A stretch of DNA of 64,000 nucleotides, taken from assembly GCA_944472155.2 (NCBI GenBank), contig OX235271.1, positions 125,865,329 through 125,929,328 on the forward strand, given 5' to 3'. The notes beneath the pieces were generated by a model. It saw only the letters and a program-made list of their open reading frames with translations, was not told the origin of the DNA and searched no databases. Made by a program: the position numbers and the translations under genes. Below, one piece after another: positions 11,494 to 22,984 of the stretch (position 1 is the stretch's first letter; every line of letters starts with the position of its first letter). Source of the stretch: Trichobilharzia szidati (lineage: Eukaryota > Platyhelminthes > Trematoda > Strigeidida > Schistosomatidae).

Positions 11494-11577
11494 ATATCAT
11501 ACTTGATCGTGCCTGTAAAAATGACATGCATTTTCATGTAAATTTATGTTTATATGAAAATATAAAATTATTATTAT
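11494..11577 (+). repeat. LINE-type 3' tail, copy 1
   Basis: TACTTGATCGTGCCTGTAAA followed by CATGTAAATTTATG and an ATTATTATTAT end. It is nearly identical to 14876-14960 and related to pieces at 20335, 20853 and (inverted) 21765. The triplet-repeat end is typical of schistosome non-LTR 3' termini. It sits next to the outer end of the Gypsy remnant, whose other end abuts copy 2. Confidence 0.75.
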
Positions 11578-11595
11578 GAAAAGGAAAGCAAAGAT

Positions 11596-11988
11596 GTGTA
11601 AGAGTTACACTTAGGGTTTACTTCTACCTGACAATAACCACTCTTACAAACTCCTTCACCGTTTATGACCTTAATTAGTACTCTGCCTACGTGCAAGTAC
11701 TAAAGGAACGGAATCAAAGTTAGAAGACTCTAAATGGCAAGTGTAACTGGACCGGAATTATATTTACACAAAGAGATATGCAATTTGATAAGAAATAAAA
11801 AGAGTACACACTTATCTGAAGGTGAGACGGTTGTCGGCTCGTAGAGTGTACTAGGTGAAAGTACAGCGAGAGAGCGAGACAGTAACCGTACAGGAGGAAC
11901 CGCAGTACAAAGCGGAAGTGGAAGTGAAGTTAAACATGTCAGGTTGCATTCATTCAAACAAAAGTTCAAAGGTACAATGTACATTACA
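11596..11988 (-). mobile_element. Probable 3' LTR of the Gypsy element at 13277-14917
   Basis: Read on the minus strand, TGTAATGTACATTG starts two bases after a polypurine tract (AAGGGGGGATAA) and lies downstream of the integrase stop. The far end is placed near TCTTACACA. The 5' LTR is missing, so boundaries rest on the polypurine tract and TG..CA ends only. Confidence 0.5.
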
Positions 11989-11990
11989 GG

Positions 11991-12004
11991 TTATCCCCCC
12001 TTAG
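11991..12004 (-). other. Polypurine tract
   Basis: TAAGGGGGGATAA on the minus strand, directly before the proposed 3' LTR; the expected plus-strand priming site for a Gypsy element. Confidence 0.55.
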
Positions 12005-13276
12005 AAGGTTGGTGGGATAACAGCAAGCTTCGATATATGAAAGTAACAAGGTGGCGTACAATGACGGTGAATGGACAAGAAAATGTGAAGATAGCAATAA
12101 AATAGCTGTTTTTCTTTTTTTTTAAATATATATTGAGAAAGGAAAGAATGAAGGAAAAAATTAAGGCAATTCATGAGGACTATGTACATGATCGATGGAG
12201 TAAGATGGAGTATAAGAAGGAATAACGCTGGTGACTTGGTGCTTTTTTTTCAAATTTTTTTTAACAGCGTTCATTTATACTTATTTTTTTTATTTTTTTT
12301 ATTTATTTAGTTTTTCTTACGACATACTTTTACGGACTGGTTATGTGGAGGTGTGATGGTTTACCTCCGTTACCCACGTTGTTATAACTGGAAGGTGGCT
12401 CATTATGTCTAAGTTTCCTCTTAGACTAATGCTCCATCCTTCCTCATCAACTAAAACTAGTAGTAACACCAAAGGCAATCAATATACCAGCGTATTAGGA
12501 GGAATAAAGTAAAAGCAACAGAAAAGAATAGAAGAAGAGGTTAAGATTTAAAAATCAGCATAGGGTGTTAACAAAAACTTAAGCGGAATAAATGCGAGGG
12601 AACTAGTGTAACATGGAAGTGATACGCCAAAATGAAATAAAACAAGGAAAATTGCTAACGCTGTGAAAACTGATGGAATGTACAGAGAAGTGTGTGCAAA
12701 ACCAATAGTTATGAGTAGGTACAATCGCCATTTTAAAAGAAAATGTTGCAAGCTGCATAATTAAAGTCATACGAAGTAATTACAAATGCGGGTCACCAAA
12801 TAAATAAGTGTCATCCAGGCACCACTCGAGTGAAAATAGTAAGATCTGTGAAAATAGATTGAGCGGATTAAACTGTACAGCATAGAAGTGACGTATTTAC
12901 ACACCAAAAATATTTAACGGTCCGTTTAACTATACAGTGAAAGTTTTTGTTCTTACATTTTATTATTTTTTATTTATTTTATTATTTTTTTATCGGGTCC
13001 ATATTTTTGGTCGTCTGGTTTGTAATTCCACGAGTGTTGGTAGTCACCATACGACGATAGAGTTGATTGATGTAGTTAGCTGTTCGAGTGTAAGGCCGAA
13101 AATAAAATGCTAGGACACTCTGTAAAGAGAAAGAAATCTAACAAGGTTAGTAACTGTAAAAGCGGCTACTGCCCACAAACTAAATCAAAAGGGTAAATAT
13201 CATGAAAAATGAATGTAAACTGCGACAAAGAAAGAAAAAAAATGAGAGTATGAACTACTCTTATACGTAAAAGTGT
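12005..13276 (-). other. Untranslated 3' region of the Gypsy element
   Basis: About 1.3 kb between the integrase stop and the polypurine tract. T-rich on the minus strand, with long homopolymer and TTTA runs. Short frames (12001-12189, 12548-12751) are hydrophobic and lack domains. An env-like gene is not supported. Confidence 0.5.
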
Positions 13277-14917
13277 TTAGTTAACGAATTCGCAGTATCG
13301 CTTAGGCCAGTGCACACGCCGACCGGCGCGTGTAACCGTTGCCTTACTTGTCTCATCCGAGGAACTGCTAGGTTTAGCAGGATTTTTGACCATCGGACTT
13401 GGCTGGGGTGTGAGTGCGGGCGTAGTTGCTGGTTGCGTAGGCGTGAGGGGTACCGGGTCTTCAATGTAGGCCGCTTTAAGTCTGTCCACACTTACGGTGT
13501 CTTGCCGGCCAAATCGATCAATAACAAAAAATTTTTCTTTCCTACTAACGACCTTGAATGGTCCATCGTAAGGAGGTTGTAAGGGTCTACGAACGGTGTC
13601 GCAACGCACAAAAACGTGCGTACAGCCATCGAGTCTAGCGTCTACTTGCACTCTCTTGTTTTGTGTGCGTGTGGGAGTTGGTTGCAGGCGTTGCATAAGG
13701 CGCTTGAGGTTCTGAGCATAACACTGTACATCCGTAGCACCTAGTTCACCACTTGCAGGTGAGATAATTTCACCCGGTAGACGGAGGGTGGTACCAAACA
13801 CCAACTCTGCGGAAGTGCACTGTAAGTCTGCTTTGAGTGTAGAACGGATACTAAGTAGCACTAGGGGAAGAGACTCAGTCCACTTAGTATTCTCTGTAGC
13901 CATTAACGAAGCTTTCAGTTGACGGTGAAAACGCTCCACAAGTCCATTTGCTGCTGGATGGTACGCGGTTGTTCGGATGCGTTTGCACCCCAGTAGCTCT
14001 AAGAGCTTCTTGAAGTGGGTTGATTCAAACTGCTGTCCACGGTCTGTAGTCACCGTAGATGGACATCCGAATTGAGCTACCCAGCGTTCCATGAACACTC
14101 GGCAAATGGTTTCCGCAGTCGTATCGGGGATGGGAATAGCTTCTGGCCAACGAGTGAACCGGTCGACACATGTCAACAAATAACAATGGCCATTTGATGG
14201 TGGTAGAGGACCCACTATGTCTAGATGAACGTGGCTAAAGCGAGCATCGGGTGTGGAGAAGGAACCCACTGGGGTGATGTTGTGTTTGTGTACTTTAGCT
14301 CGTTGACACGGCACACAGGCACGTGCCCAGATACGCACGTCTCGATTGATACCAGGCCAGACAAATCTAGCTGACGCTAGTTTGTCCGTTGCCCGGATAC
14401 CTGGGTGGGAAAGGTTGTGTAGGCTATCAAAAACTGTACGGCGCAATGAAGGTGGAACGATGGGTCTCGGGGTACCGGTGGACAGATCGCAGAGGATGGT
14501 ACCCTCGCTATTAACGAGCGGTATACGCTTGATATGTAAGGAGGTATTTGACGACAGCTTATCAAGGTCTAACTCTGTAAGCTGACGTTGCGCCATTTGT
14601 TTCAAGTCAATGGTTGGAGGCGCCGACATGGTACATATCCGAGACAAGGCGTCTGCCACAGCATTGTCCACCCCCGAAATATGTCTAATATCCGAAGTGA
14701 ATTGAGAGATATAATCCAAGTGACGCAATTCGCGTGGGGAATATCTATCTGTAGTAGTGTGGAGGGCATACGTCAGTGGCTTGTGATCGGTAAATACTGA
14801 GAATTTCCGACCTTCGACAAAATGGCGAAAATGTTTGATAGCCGCGTATATGGCGAGGAGTTCTCTGCCAAAGGTGCTATACTTGATCGTGCCTGTAAAA
14901 ATGGCATACATTTCCAT
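13277..14917 (-). mobile_element. pol: Ty3/Gypsy pol: RNase H and integrase, 5'-truncated but open
   Basis: An unbroken 546-codon frame. Residues about 12-95 are RNase H (KYSTFGREL, TDHKPL, NAVADALSR). The integrase zinc finger is H167, H171, C201, C204. The catalytic core has D233 (HVHLDIVGPL), D292 (TTDRGQQFES) and E328 (NGLVERFHRQ), all intact. The C terminus ends with TRAGRRVHWPKRY, the usual Gypsy tail. The enzyme would cut RNA of RNA-DNA hybrids and insert element DNA. Gag, protease and reverse transcriptase are absent: the first 11 or so residues come from an unrelated 80-bp LINE tail that cuts the element at about 14878. The lack of stops suggests a fairly recent element, but it cannot move alone. 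Confidence 0.95.
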
Positions 14918-14960
14918 GTAAATTTATGTTTATATGAAGATATAAATTATTATTATTAAG
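14876..14960 (+). repeat. LINE-type 3' tail, copy 2
   Basis: TACTTGATCGTGCCTGTAAA, CATGTAAATTTATG and an ATTATTATTATTA end, almost identical to 11494-11577 and in the same orientation. It directly abuts the truncated RNase H of the Gypsy fragment. Confidence 0.78.
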
Positions 14961-15139
14961 TATTGTGTCGCAAGTTTCAGTCTTTCTCAGTCGGTTACAA
15001 TGCATGGATGTAAGGCGTTTGGGTAATATTTGTTTTATGCAAATAGACGGTGCTAGGTGCGTTTGAAGGGCTATAGTAAACACTAAACGCAAAAGTCAAG
15101 TGACCCTGAAACAACTAATCAGGTCACTCAGCATTACAG

Positions 15140-15995
15140 TTGCAATCCATTTACATGGATATTATCCGTAGTGTTCGTCGCAGGTTTCGCCCAGGTTTGG
15201 TTATTGACCTCTGTAAGGAAAATGAGTTAATAGGGAGGATTAAGGCAAACACATGTGGTGAAGCAATGACTGTAAAAGTATTGCCGGCTATTGATGGCCG
15301 TGCATTCAGACGCAACCGCTGTTTTATGAAGAAGTCTGTAGTAGTTGGTAGATCGTATATTATGGTGATGTTTTAGGTGCTTTCCCACCGAAATCGAAAC
15401 TTTCTCTTAGTAAAATATTAGGTATATTCCACAACTGGCTACTGAAGCGGCCAGTATCTGCTACAGCTGCAGAAACAGACAATACCAAAGTAATAACAGT
15501 GCAGTGGTATCACTACTCCCGGTATATTGCGTAACAAAAGACCAATGGGATTTTTTATGTACTTTAAGGGATTAGTGTCGTAGTTCACAATGACGGAACA
15601 GTCTTTACTAAACGAAAAATGAATTGCAGTGGGATAACACCGAATCATTTTTAGGTGCTGGAACTGTAAGACCCAAACATTTGTAAGGTGTTTGTTGGAA
15701 CTTATTCCAAACGGAAGTGCCGGTATCTTAGTCCCCACTATAGTCCTCCCTGGCACCACCATTCACACAGATAAGTGGAGAGATTATTCAAAGTTACCAT
15801 CACTAGTCTATATTCATCTTAAAGTCAATCGTTCACCCGAATTGGTTGATCCTTTAAGTGGAACCTATACCAATTCTACTGAAGGATTCTGAGTCTACCC
15901 GGAAAGCCGTGTTGGAACGGTAAATAGCTCTAAAAATTATATGGTGTATAGCTACCCAGATGAGTTTTCGTATCAACGTGGGTTTGATATTATTA
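15140..15995 (+). pseudogene. Merlin-family DNA transposase, broken
   Basis: All recognisable pieces lie in one plus-strand frame. N-terminal: AIDGRAFRRNRC, where the D aligns with the first catalytic Asp of Merlin/IS1016 DDE transposases, then VVVGRSYIMV. C-terminal: PNGSAGIL, LPGTTIHTDKWRDY (second Asp), YIHLKVNRSPELVDPLSGTY, NSTEGF (catalytic Glu) and YPDEFSYQRGF. Merlin transposases cut and paste elements with short terminal inverted repeats. Several stops, and a 267-bp insertion after residue about 78, inactivate it. Terminal inverted repeats were not found by eye. Confidence 0.82.
15382..15648. mobile_element. 267-bp insertion with 11-bp target duplication in the Merlin gene
   Basis: TTTTAGGTGCT occurs at 15371-15381 and again at 15649-15659, exactly where the transposase homology stops and resumes. 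The 267 bp between has no Merlin similarity, no coding potential and no clear terminal repeats. An 11-bp duplication fits a short retroposon, but the family is unknown. Confidence 0.65.
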
Positions 15996-16427
15996 TTCCC
16001 TTGGGTTCATAGTCGAATATGGGGCTTTAACAACACATCTACAATTTGTCTTACCTTTTGCCGTCCTCTTCAGCTGGGTCCACGATTGCCCATATTCTCC
16101 CATCTCCTCCTCACGTGATCTCCTCCATATAACCCTAGGACGACTCACTAGACACTTTTTATTTGAATTCCACTCGAGCGATGGCCTGCATTGAGCGATA
16201 TCTTTCAGCAACCTCCTTAACGTTCGCCCGATCCGTCTCCATTTTCGCCTGCATATTTGTTGAGCAGTCGGCTCTCGGTTGGTTTGTTGCCTGAGTTTCT
16301 TGTTAATAATTCTTTCTGGCCGTTCGCTCTTCAGTACTGAGCCGGAGAAGGCAGCTATTGATAAAAATCTTCTGGAAAACCTATTCTTAACGAGCCAATC
16401 GACATTGGTCTGATATGTTTGCAACAA
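15993..16427 (-). pseudogene. RTE-type non-LTR retrotransposon, C-terminal end of pol
   Basis: The minus-strand frame reads RRKWRRIGRTLRR, then SLEWN, RPRVIWRRSREEEM, YGQSWTQLKRTA and a VVKAPYST end. This is the standard C terminus of RTE-clade polymerases (RRKWRWIGHTLRK..LTWNP.GKRKRGRP..TWRR..E.E). The upstream reverse transcriptase and endonuclease are missing, as expected of a 5'-truncated LINE copy. Its end abuts the Merlin remnant. A second copy of the same tail is at 63308-63493. Confidence 0.87.
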
Positions 16428-17071
16428 AACCTATGAGAGACTAGGACCTGTTTCTTCAGCATACTTTAGATATACGCCCCGTATGATTCCTATTTAATAC
16501 ATGTGTACTGAGTACACTGTTTTATGAATTAAATATCACTTTTCACTCAGAAGAATCTGATTGGTTGTTTAAGGGTCGCGTCAAGTTGGTGTCTGTTTTT
16601 TACTGCCGAAGTTGAGAAAAATACTTGTGTTCAGATGTATCATGGAATGCATGAACGCCTAGCTAGCATTGACTTCGAGCGCATTGCCAAAGCTTTGGAA
16701 GTAGATCGCAGTTAACAGTCCCACTTTCTGCAGTGCGTACAAAGTTCTGGGTTGTAAATTTCTTTAGTGCGCCCGAAGCAAATGATAGCTGAGCGGTGAA
16801 TAAAACATCACCGCATTCTTTTTGGAGAGAAGACAAGCTGGTGGATTATAAATGATGTCCAAATAACTTATACCTTTCCAAATGATGTTATGGTAAGTTT
16901 CGACTTTGTTTTCTCACATTTCATTCGTATGTTGGTTATGGTTCACCCTTTGTATCAGGTAGACATAATTCGATCGACTCTTATTTGTATGGGTGTTATT
17001 GTCATGACTGCAGCTTTTTTGTCTGAAATTATAAATAGAGGCAAAACAAACAACAGGTGTAGTCTCTAAGT
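16428..17071. other. Nothing recognised
   Basis: No coding or repeat signal that I can support. Confidence 0.5.
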
Positions 17072-17326
17072 TCATACGTCAAATATACCTATGATTTCTG
17101 AAGCTCTTACATGGAAATTAGCACTAGTATCACTTACAAACTCACTTAGTGTGTTATTAAGTTTTTTTTCGAAGGAGGCTAATGTGCTTGCCAGTCGCAT
17201 TTCCTCAGGTAGTTCGTTCAATATTTGGGCATACCTAATCAAGAAAAGCTTTTGCCTGGTAGCCATTTTACATTTTTCTATAGTCACTGTACTTTTAGTG
17301 TGTCTAAGATTATATCCAGAGAACAA
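17072..17326 (-). pseudogene. CR1-like LINE, C-terminal tail of pol
   Basis: The minus-strand 84-aa frame has YNLRHT, KMATRQKLFLIRYAQILNEL and LASFEKKLNN, the pattern of CR1-like polymerase ends (R.FF..R....WN.LP......S..SFK..L). It is a short 5'-truncated piece ending in TAG, with no catalytic residues. Confidence 0.72.
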
Positions 17327-17969
17327 CTAGCAGGAGTATACACTACGTGGTTAAGAAGCCTAAAGAAGAGTACCAAATGCATGTCAAACATGCGCAGGAT
17401 AATGACAACACCAACAATAAGGAATCGAAATCAGCAGCAGTAATTCCATACAGGAAATGAACCTCGGAAACCTTACGCAGAATTCTTAACAAGGCAGGAA
17501 TCAGACGTTAATTTCTCTCCACAACGTGGATATATTTTTACTGATTTCTTGAATATCGTAGTGGATATTATACCACTCCTCAACTTTAACTTAAATTGGC
17601 TGCTACCCTAGCTTCCACTTACGCAGATATATCACCGCCAGTTATCAAGTTTGGATCCACTCTTTCACAGGGCTCATCCTCCTTTTTGTAATTTAAGAAC
17701 AACGTCACGCAAAAGGAAACTATAGGGAAGTTCATTATTTTGTGGTTTACAAATCAGGATCAATTTTCAGGATAATTGGTTTCTATATAGTTTGTATTTT
17801 ACAGTTTAATATTTTTGTCGATTTATTGTTTATTTTTAAGCAATAAAATTCCATACCGTGCCCATAGTAGTTCTTAGTCTGTATATCCACTCGATATACT
17901 ATTTGCCCATATACCTGTTCTCGATTTAGCTCAGCCTCTACTTCACACCATACTGATCTGTGTTCAAGA
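17327..17969. other. Flank and probable 5' leader of the next element
   Basis: No gene. The stretch from about 17800 onward probably belongs to the 5' untranslated leader of the ORF1-bearing LINE that follows. Confidence 0.4.
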
Positions 17970-19040
17970 ATGACACAACGTGATACACGAGTACTTTCTA
18001 TACGTAAGCATAGTTTGGGTCTCCCAGCGAAGAAGATACGTACATCACATAGCCTCAACAACTTCCCCGAAGTCATTGTGTCCGATTTGTTATCAGAGAT
18101 ATAGGCAACTGCTAAAGCAAATAAGTTGGACCTTACTTCTCTAGGAATTTCTGTGAAGGAATTAAATGAGCATACAAACACCATTAAGCCATTACTGCTT
18201 CTGTGTAACCCAACCCACGATGCCAATCCGGAAAGTCTGCTGAAATCTGAGCGTACGTTAAACTTTATAGCCAATGAAGTGAATAAACGAATCATGTCTT
18301 CGTACAACGTTCTCGCTTACAATCTGCCTGATCGGACGCCTCTGGACAAAATTAAAGTGACATGTCTCCAATCGTTCGGCACACCATCAGAGAATTGCCA
18401 CCTAATCAGACTCAGGAAAAAATCCGGAAAGTATACTTGTACTGTGCTGTTTAAATTCAGTAGTCCTAATGATGCTAGGAAATTCCAGTCGTCTAACAAG
18501 TTGATTAATTCATCTACACCTTATGGTAACGTTAAACTTGCTCATGATCTAACTCCATGTCAAAGACGTAGCCGCGCAAGTGTATCAAGTGTCGCAAACA
18601 CATACGTAACTGCAGAATGTCCTACAAAGGACTCTCTCGCCTTACATTTGAGTAAACCTAATGCTCCAGACACACATGAAAATGAAATACCCTTAAATAA
18701 CAAAGCTTTTCCTATTAAACCCAACAGTGAAGCAACTATAGTCATAGACTTAGATGCATCTTTAGAGTTCTGCTCGCTAGACACATCACCATCAGCTGCT
18801 AATGCCACTTCCAGTGTTACGCAAAAAGCTAAGCTCGAGAATGTTGCATTAAATGTAACCTCCCCGAGTAGCACTCAGACTAGTGAGCATGCAAAACGAA
18901 GTAACGTAACCCTGCCATCCAGAATACCTTTACTCAAACCAGTCGCTGGTAGGTTTCTCAGCAGCAAACCAAATAACACTAACTTAAGTAACTCCAGTCC
19001 TATCATTAACCCAGGGAAGCTGAATAAGTCTTCATGCTAA
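17970..19040 (+). pseudogene. ORF1 of a non-LTR retrotransposon, one nonsense codon
   Basis: The ATG at 17970 is in frame with the long 18126-19040 frame; a single TAG at 18102-18104 (codon 45) separates them, so the full product would be about 356 aa. Residues about 110-200 look like an RRM-type nucleic acid-binding fold: NVLAYNLPD (RNP2-like), then TCTVLFKFSSPNDARKF (RNP1-like). The rest is Ser/Thr/Asn-rich and low in structure. ORF1 proteins of CR1-type LINEs bind element RNA in a ribonucleoprotein. No zinc knuckle is seen. A start of ORF2 follows at 19683. Confidence 0.68.
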
Positions 19041-20400
19041 CACCCTAAAAATAAGTTGAAACCCTACGGGCAGGCAAACACCTATCCCGACACAACTCTC
19101 CAGTCTATGGCTAATATAGACAAAAGTTAGATCCAGGGACCCCTACAACAAGGAACAAGTAGGTTAGGCTTGTTTCCAAAAAGCGACCTTCTGACTCACC
19201 ACATCCCCGAAAACCACCGGATGCAGACTACCCAAGATCATCGATGGACTAATATTTACGAAAATAACTTAAACACACAAAATATTAGTCATAACTGCAA
19301 TGCACGTAACTTTACTCCAGCATACTATCCACAAGAAATACCTACCTCCTCTTCATGCAATCTAAGTTTCTCAGCCAACACGAAATTTCAGCCTCAATAT
19401 TGACGCAAATAGCACACATACTGTCAAGCCACTCATGTCGAGAAGGGAGGGCGATGCATTGCAGTCACGGTATTATGGACCCTTCACATTCGCCAAGGTA
19501 ACCAACGATAGCATCTCTCTCTCTGTGCTGATACTGGTGAAGTGCACTTTTCCAGCACTGCCAGTAAGTTGCCACCATCTGAGTTAGCACCCATCAAACA
19601 ATCTGCTCTAGACGCCATAAACCTTGAGGAAAACTTTTGTAAAGATTTATGCTATTTCGCCGTCACCCCAAACTCTCTCTCTCATTCTGTCTCATCAATG
19701 CTCGCTCCTTACTTGACAAGATGTTTGTTATACATATTTTGAATTATTAACACCTATTATATACTTCTGCACCTCTCTGGCGGTTTTCTTGTATCTTCTT
19801 CTCTTTTCAAAGGTACTGCCTTAAACGAAGGCACTGAAACAGTGCCGCTATCCTCGGAATATCGCTAGCCCACCTGGTGAATAACGGAACCACCTCTATC
19901 ATGAAATCTGCCGACAAGTTCAAAGTTGGTCTCATATACAACTGGAAATGTCACAATTATGGTGTACTTACCGGTGAATTTGAAGTTTTATGGACTTTCA
20001 AACACTCTATGAATCATTTACTTACAATTACTGTTCATTCCGCATCTCTTATATTTCACGTCAGCACCTGTACAAAAATGCTACTTACCTTCCACAATTA
20101 ACGTAATCGCTTATAATTCCCGCGTGAAATTGACATACCGTATTTTTTTTTAATTACAGTTTTGATTTGATGCTATATCTCATGAATTATTCAGTTGAAA
20201 GCATATCTCGAAAATTACCTATTGCCTTATTTGTACATTTCTTTTTAAATATTTCTCTCAAATTTACCAGTATTCAATCTATTTCTAGATTAACAAATCA
20301 TATATATTCTATAAGTTCTAATTAGTGTACATTTGTTCATGCCTGTAAAAATGGCTGGTTTCTGTTCCAGAAATAAAAATTATTATTATTATTAGAAAGG
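19041..20400 (+). mobile_element. Internally deleted rest of the LINE (ORF2 start, then 3' end)
   Basis: After ORF1, a short frame near 19683-19742 reads CLINARSLLDKM, the usual opening of a CR1-type endonuclease, and stops at once. No endonuclease or reverse transcriptase follows. A 3' UTR-like hairpin lies at 19813-19845 and the element seems to end at GCCTGTAAAAATGGC plus ATTATTATTATTATTA (20340-20396). This looks like an internal-deletion derivative that would depend on another copy for mobility. Confidence 0.6.
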
Positions 20401-22984
20401 CTATATTTTCATCGAAAACGTCACAGTTTCCATGCTTAGACCTACATGTTTATTATTGTACATTGCAGATATAGGTTATCATTTCAAAGACTCAATAGCT
20501 CCTTCTGGTATATTTCTTGTAAATGTACCTCCGACGATGTATTATACATTATTGTATTTTATAACATTTCGCAGTTTGCCAAGACGTTCTCCTCTTCCCG
20601 AAATAGCTCTTAATCAAGTGGCAGTATAGCACTTACCTAAATATACGCTGTTCACTGGTTGATCATAACTTTCTACAGGGAACTGTACGAACTTTGGGTT
20701 GGCTCTCAATATTGATGGTGACCCTGGTGAAGTGCTTACAATTTAACATTTATGAGAATCTGTTCTGATTGCGTGTATAATAATCGAACAACTTAAACTT
20801 TTGAAAGAGCATTAATTTACGATACTTCAAAATTGTAATTTATAACACAAATGATCGTGTCTGCAAGAATGAAATGCATTTCATGCAAACGTACCCGTTT
20901 ATACAAAATATATATTATTATATACTCAGTGTTGGTAGAAGTTCACAAAATAATGCATGTATAATAAACATCCCATGATAGCAGCCATACTTTCTGTAAA
21001 ATCTCAAAATTGTAAAATAACCAAACCTCAAACAAAATACAATTAACTGAGCTGTAGTAAGCATCTGTATATATATTCATATGTTGATTATGCTGACAGA
21101 AAGAAATCACTAAGTTTAGAGCGCCAATAAATCAGGATATCTAATTAATAATGCAAATATCCTGAGAACTAAATTTGGAATCTCACTGAGCCAATCGATG
21201 GTATTTTACTGCTCCTGCATGCTTCAGTCGTCATGTAGTACGAATTAAATCGCAATTATCCTGGTAACTAGTTGCATATGAATTAAAAATTTAGCTGTTG
21301 ATGAATATGGTGATTTATTAGTACTTCTTTATATGTTCAACTGGACACCAACTGCCGTAGTGAGCTGCCTGCAGATGTCATTGCTGAAAACATTGCTGTC
21401 CATAAACGAACTAACGTTTCATGAGACATTTTCACACTTTTGTGAATAGCTTACCGCAGCTTTCACATATGTTACACTCATTTTCGTCGGATTCAATCAA
21501 TAGTAGTGCCTGGGATAATTATACTAATGTATTCTAATTTTTGTACATTAGGGACGTCAGTTTGCAGGTATATCAATATGATAAATTACACATACGATTA
21601 GTAAGCATATTTAACAATAATGATATAATAAAATACATATCTATTTCTACCTATGTAGGACACGCCAATTGTACAGGCATGGAGAGGTATTATTTAAATC
21701 ACATAAATTTGGTGTTTCGTGAAATTACATGGTTGCTGTCTTTTTGGTTTTAGTATGTAATAATAATAGTAATATTTTATTTACATAAATTAAGCATTTA
21801 CATGATTGACATACCGTTTGTACAGGCATGATCATATTTGACAAGTGCAATTTCAAATTGAACACTGTTTTATGACATTAAAAATTTTTAAATGGACAAG
21901 AAACTTTAGAAACTTTATGGGAAGTTTGTCATGTTTAATTTTAAATGGAATAAGTTACGAGATGTTGGCTTAATTCCAAATTTTAGTCCATTAAATACTT
22001 ACAGTCAATCGACTTCATGCGGGAATTACGAAGGGTTGCGTTAATGGAAGGTAAGACGAGAGTTGAAACACAGATGCTACAGTGAGTGGTGCAGGATGCA
22101 GAGCTTACGATCATTATCAGTTAATCAATTAATAAGGGCTCGGAAACTTATAAAACTATACAGTAGAGGGTAAATACAGCAGTACTTTGGTATTAGCATA
22201 CCTTTGCGATGATAAACAGATTTCTGGATGGAATTTGTTCCGCTGTTAATCGTATGTGCTAACAATATTCTGAATAACGTTCAAGTAATACAAACGTAGA
22301 AAGCAGCATTGCTGTACATTTGCCGTGCTTCAATGCAATACCTTCGAGAAGAGAAGAAAGAAGAAAACAGAAAGAGAGGTGCAGGAGCAGCCAGCAAATA
22401 ATAATAATTTAAGCAAACAATATGCAATAACCGCAGGGTTGTTTCTTCTTTTTTGTTACTAAGAATTTATAGTCATTGAATTTCATGGTGTTACATGCTA
22501 ATGGTTAGCTCAAATTTATAGAAGTAAAAAATATAATAATAAAACAATATAAAAAATTAGGGAGAAACGAGTGATGATTTGCACACCCATATAGGGTAAC
22601 ACTGGGAATAGGAATTGAAGAAGTTAAATCCAAACGCAAAGATACATTAAATATGTAGAAGAAAAGAGGAAGCAAAATAATATTTATTTATGCTTTTGTT
22701 CTGAGTTATGCAGCTGGATGTCCTTCTGAAGTAGAGAAATCATACCATGAACTTGTTTTCAAAGAGTTTATGCCCAAGCTGTGGCATACAGGTAGCTTTT
22801 CTTTTTCTTTTTGTTGAAGTTATTCAAACTCAGGAGCCTTAGCAATAGAGCGCTTTCCCGCATATAAGGGTGGTTCTCTTAAGTCCTCACCATCATATCC
22901 GCTAAATAGCAGTCACTTATGATGCAGGATGCAACAAAAAATAATCTGTGTGCCTGAGAAAAAATGTACCTCAAACGCAATAAA
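20401..22984. other. Non-coding, with scattered LINE-tail pieces
   Basis: No gene. GATCGTGTCTGCAAGAATG..TATTATTATA at 20853-20935 and an inverted relative at 21765-21840 are further copies of the tail family. 21640-21740 (TGTAGGACACGCCAATTGTA and following) matches 62120-62225. The rest is unexplained AT-rich DNA. Confidence 0.55.

Noticed and set aside
12005..13276. An env-like gene downstream of the Gypsy integrase
   Set aside because: Only short hydrophobic frames without signal peptide, cleavage or fusion features; simple T-rich DNA explains them.
18560..18874. 104-codon minus-strand frame
   Set aside because: Antisense shadow of ORF1, which has RRM-like motifs on the plus strand.
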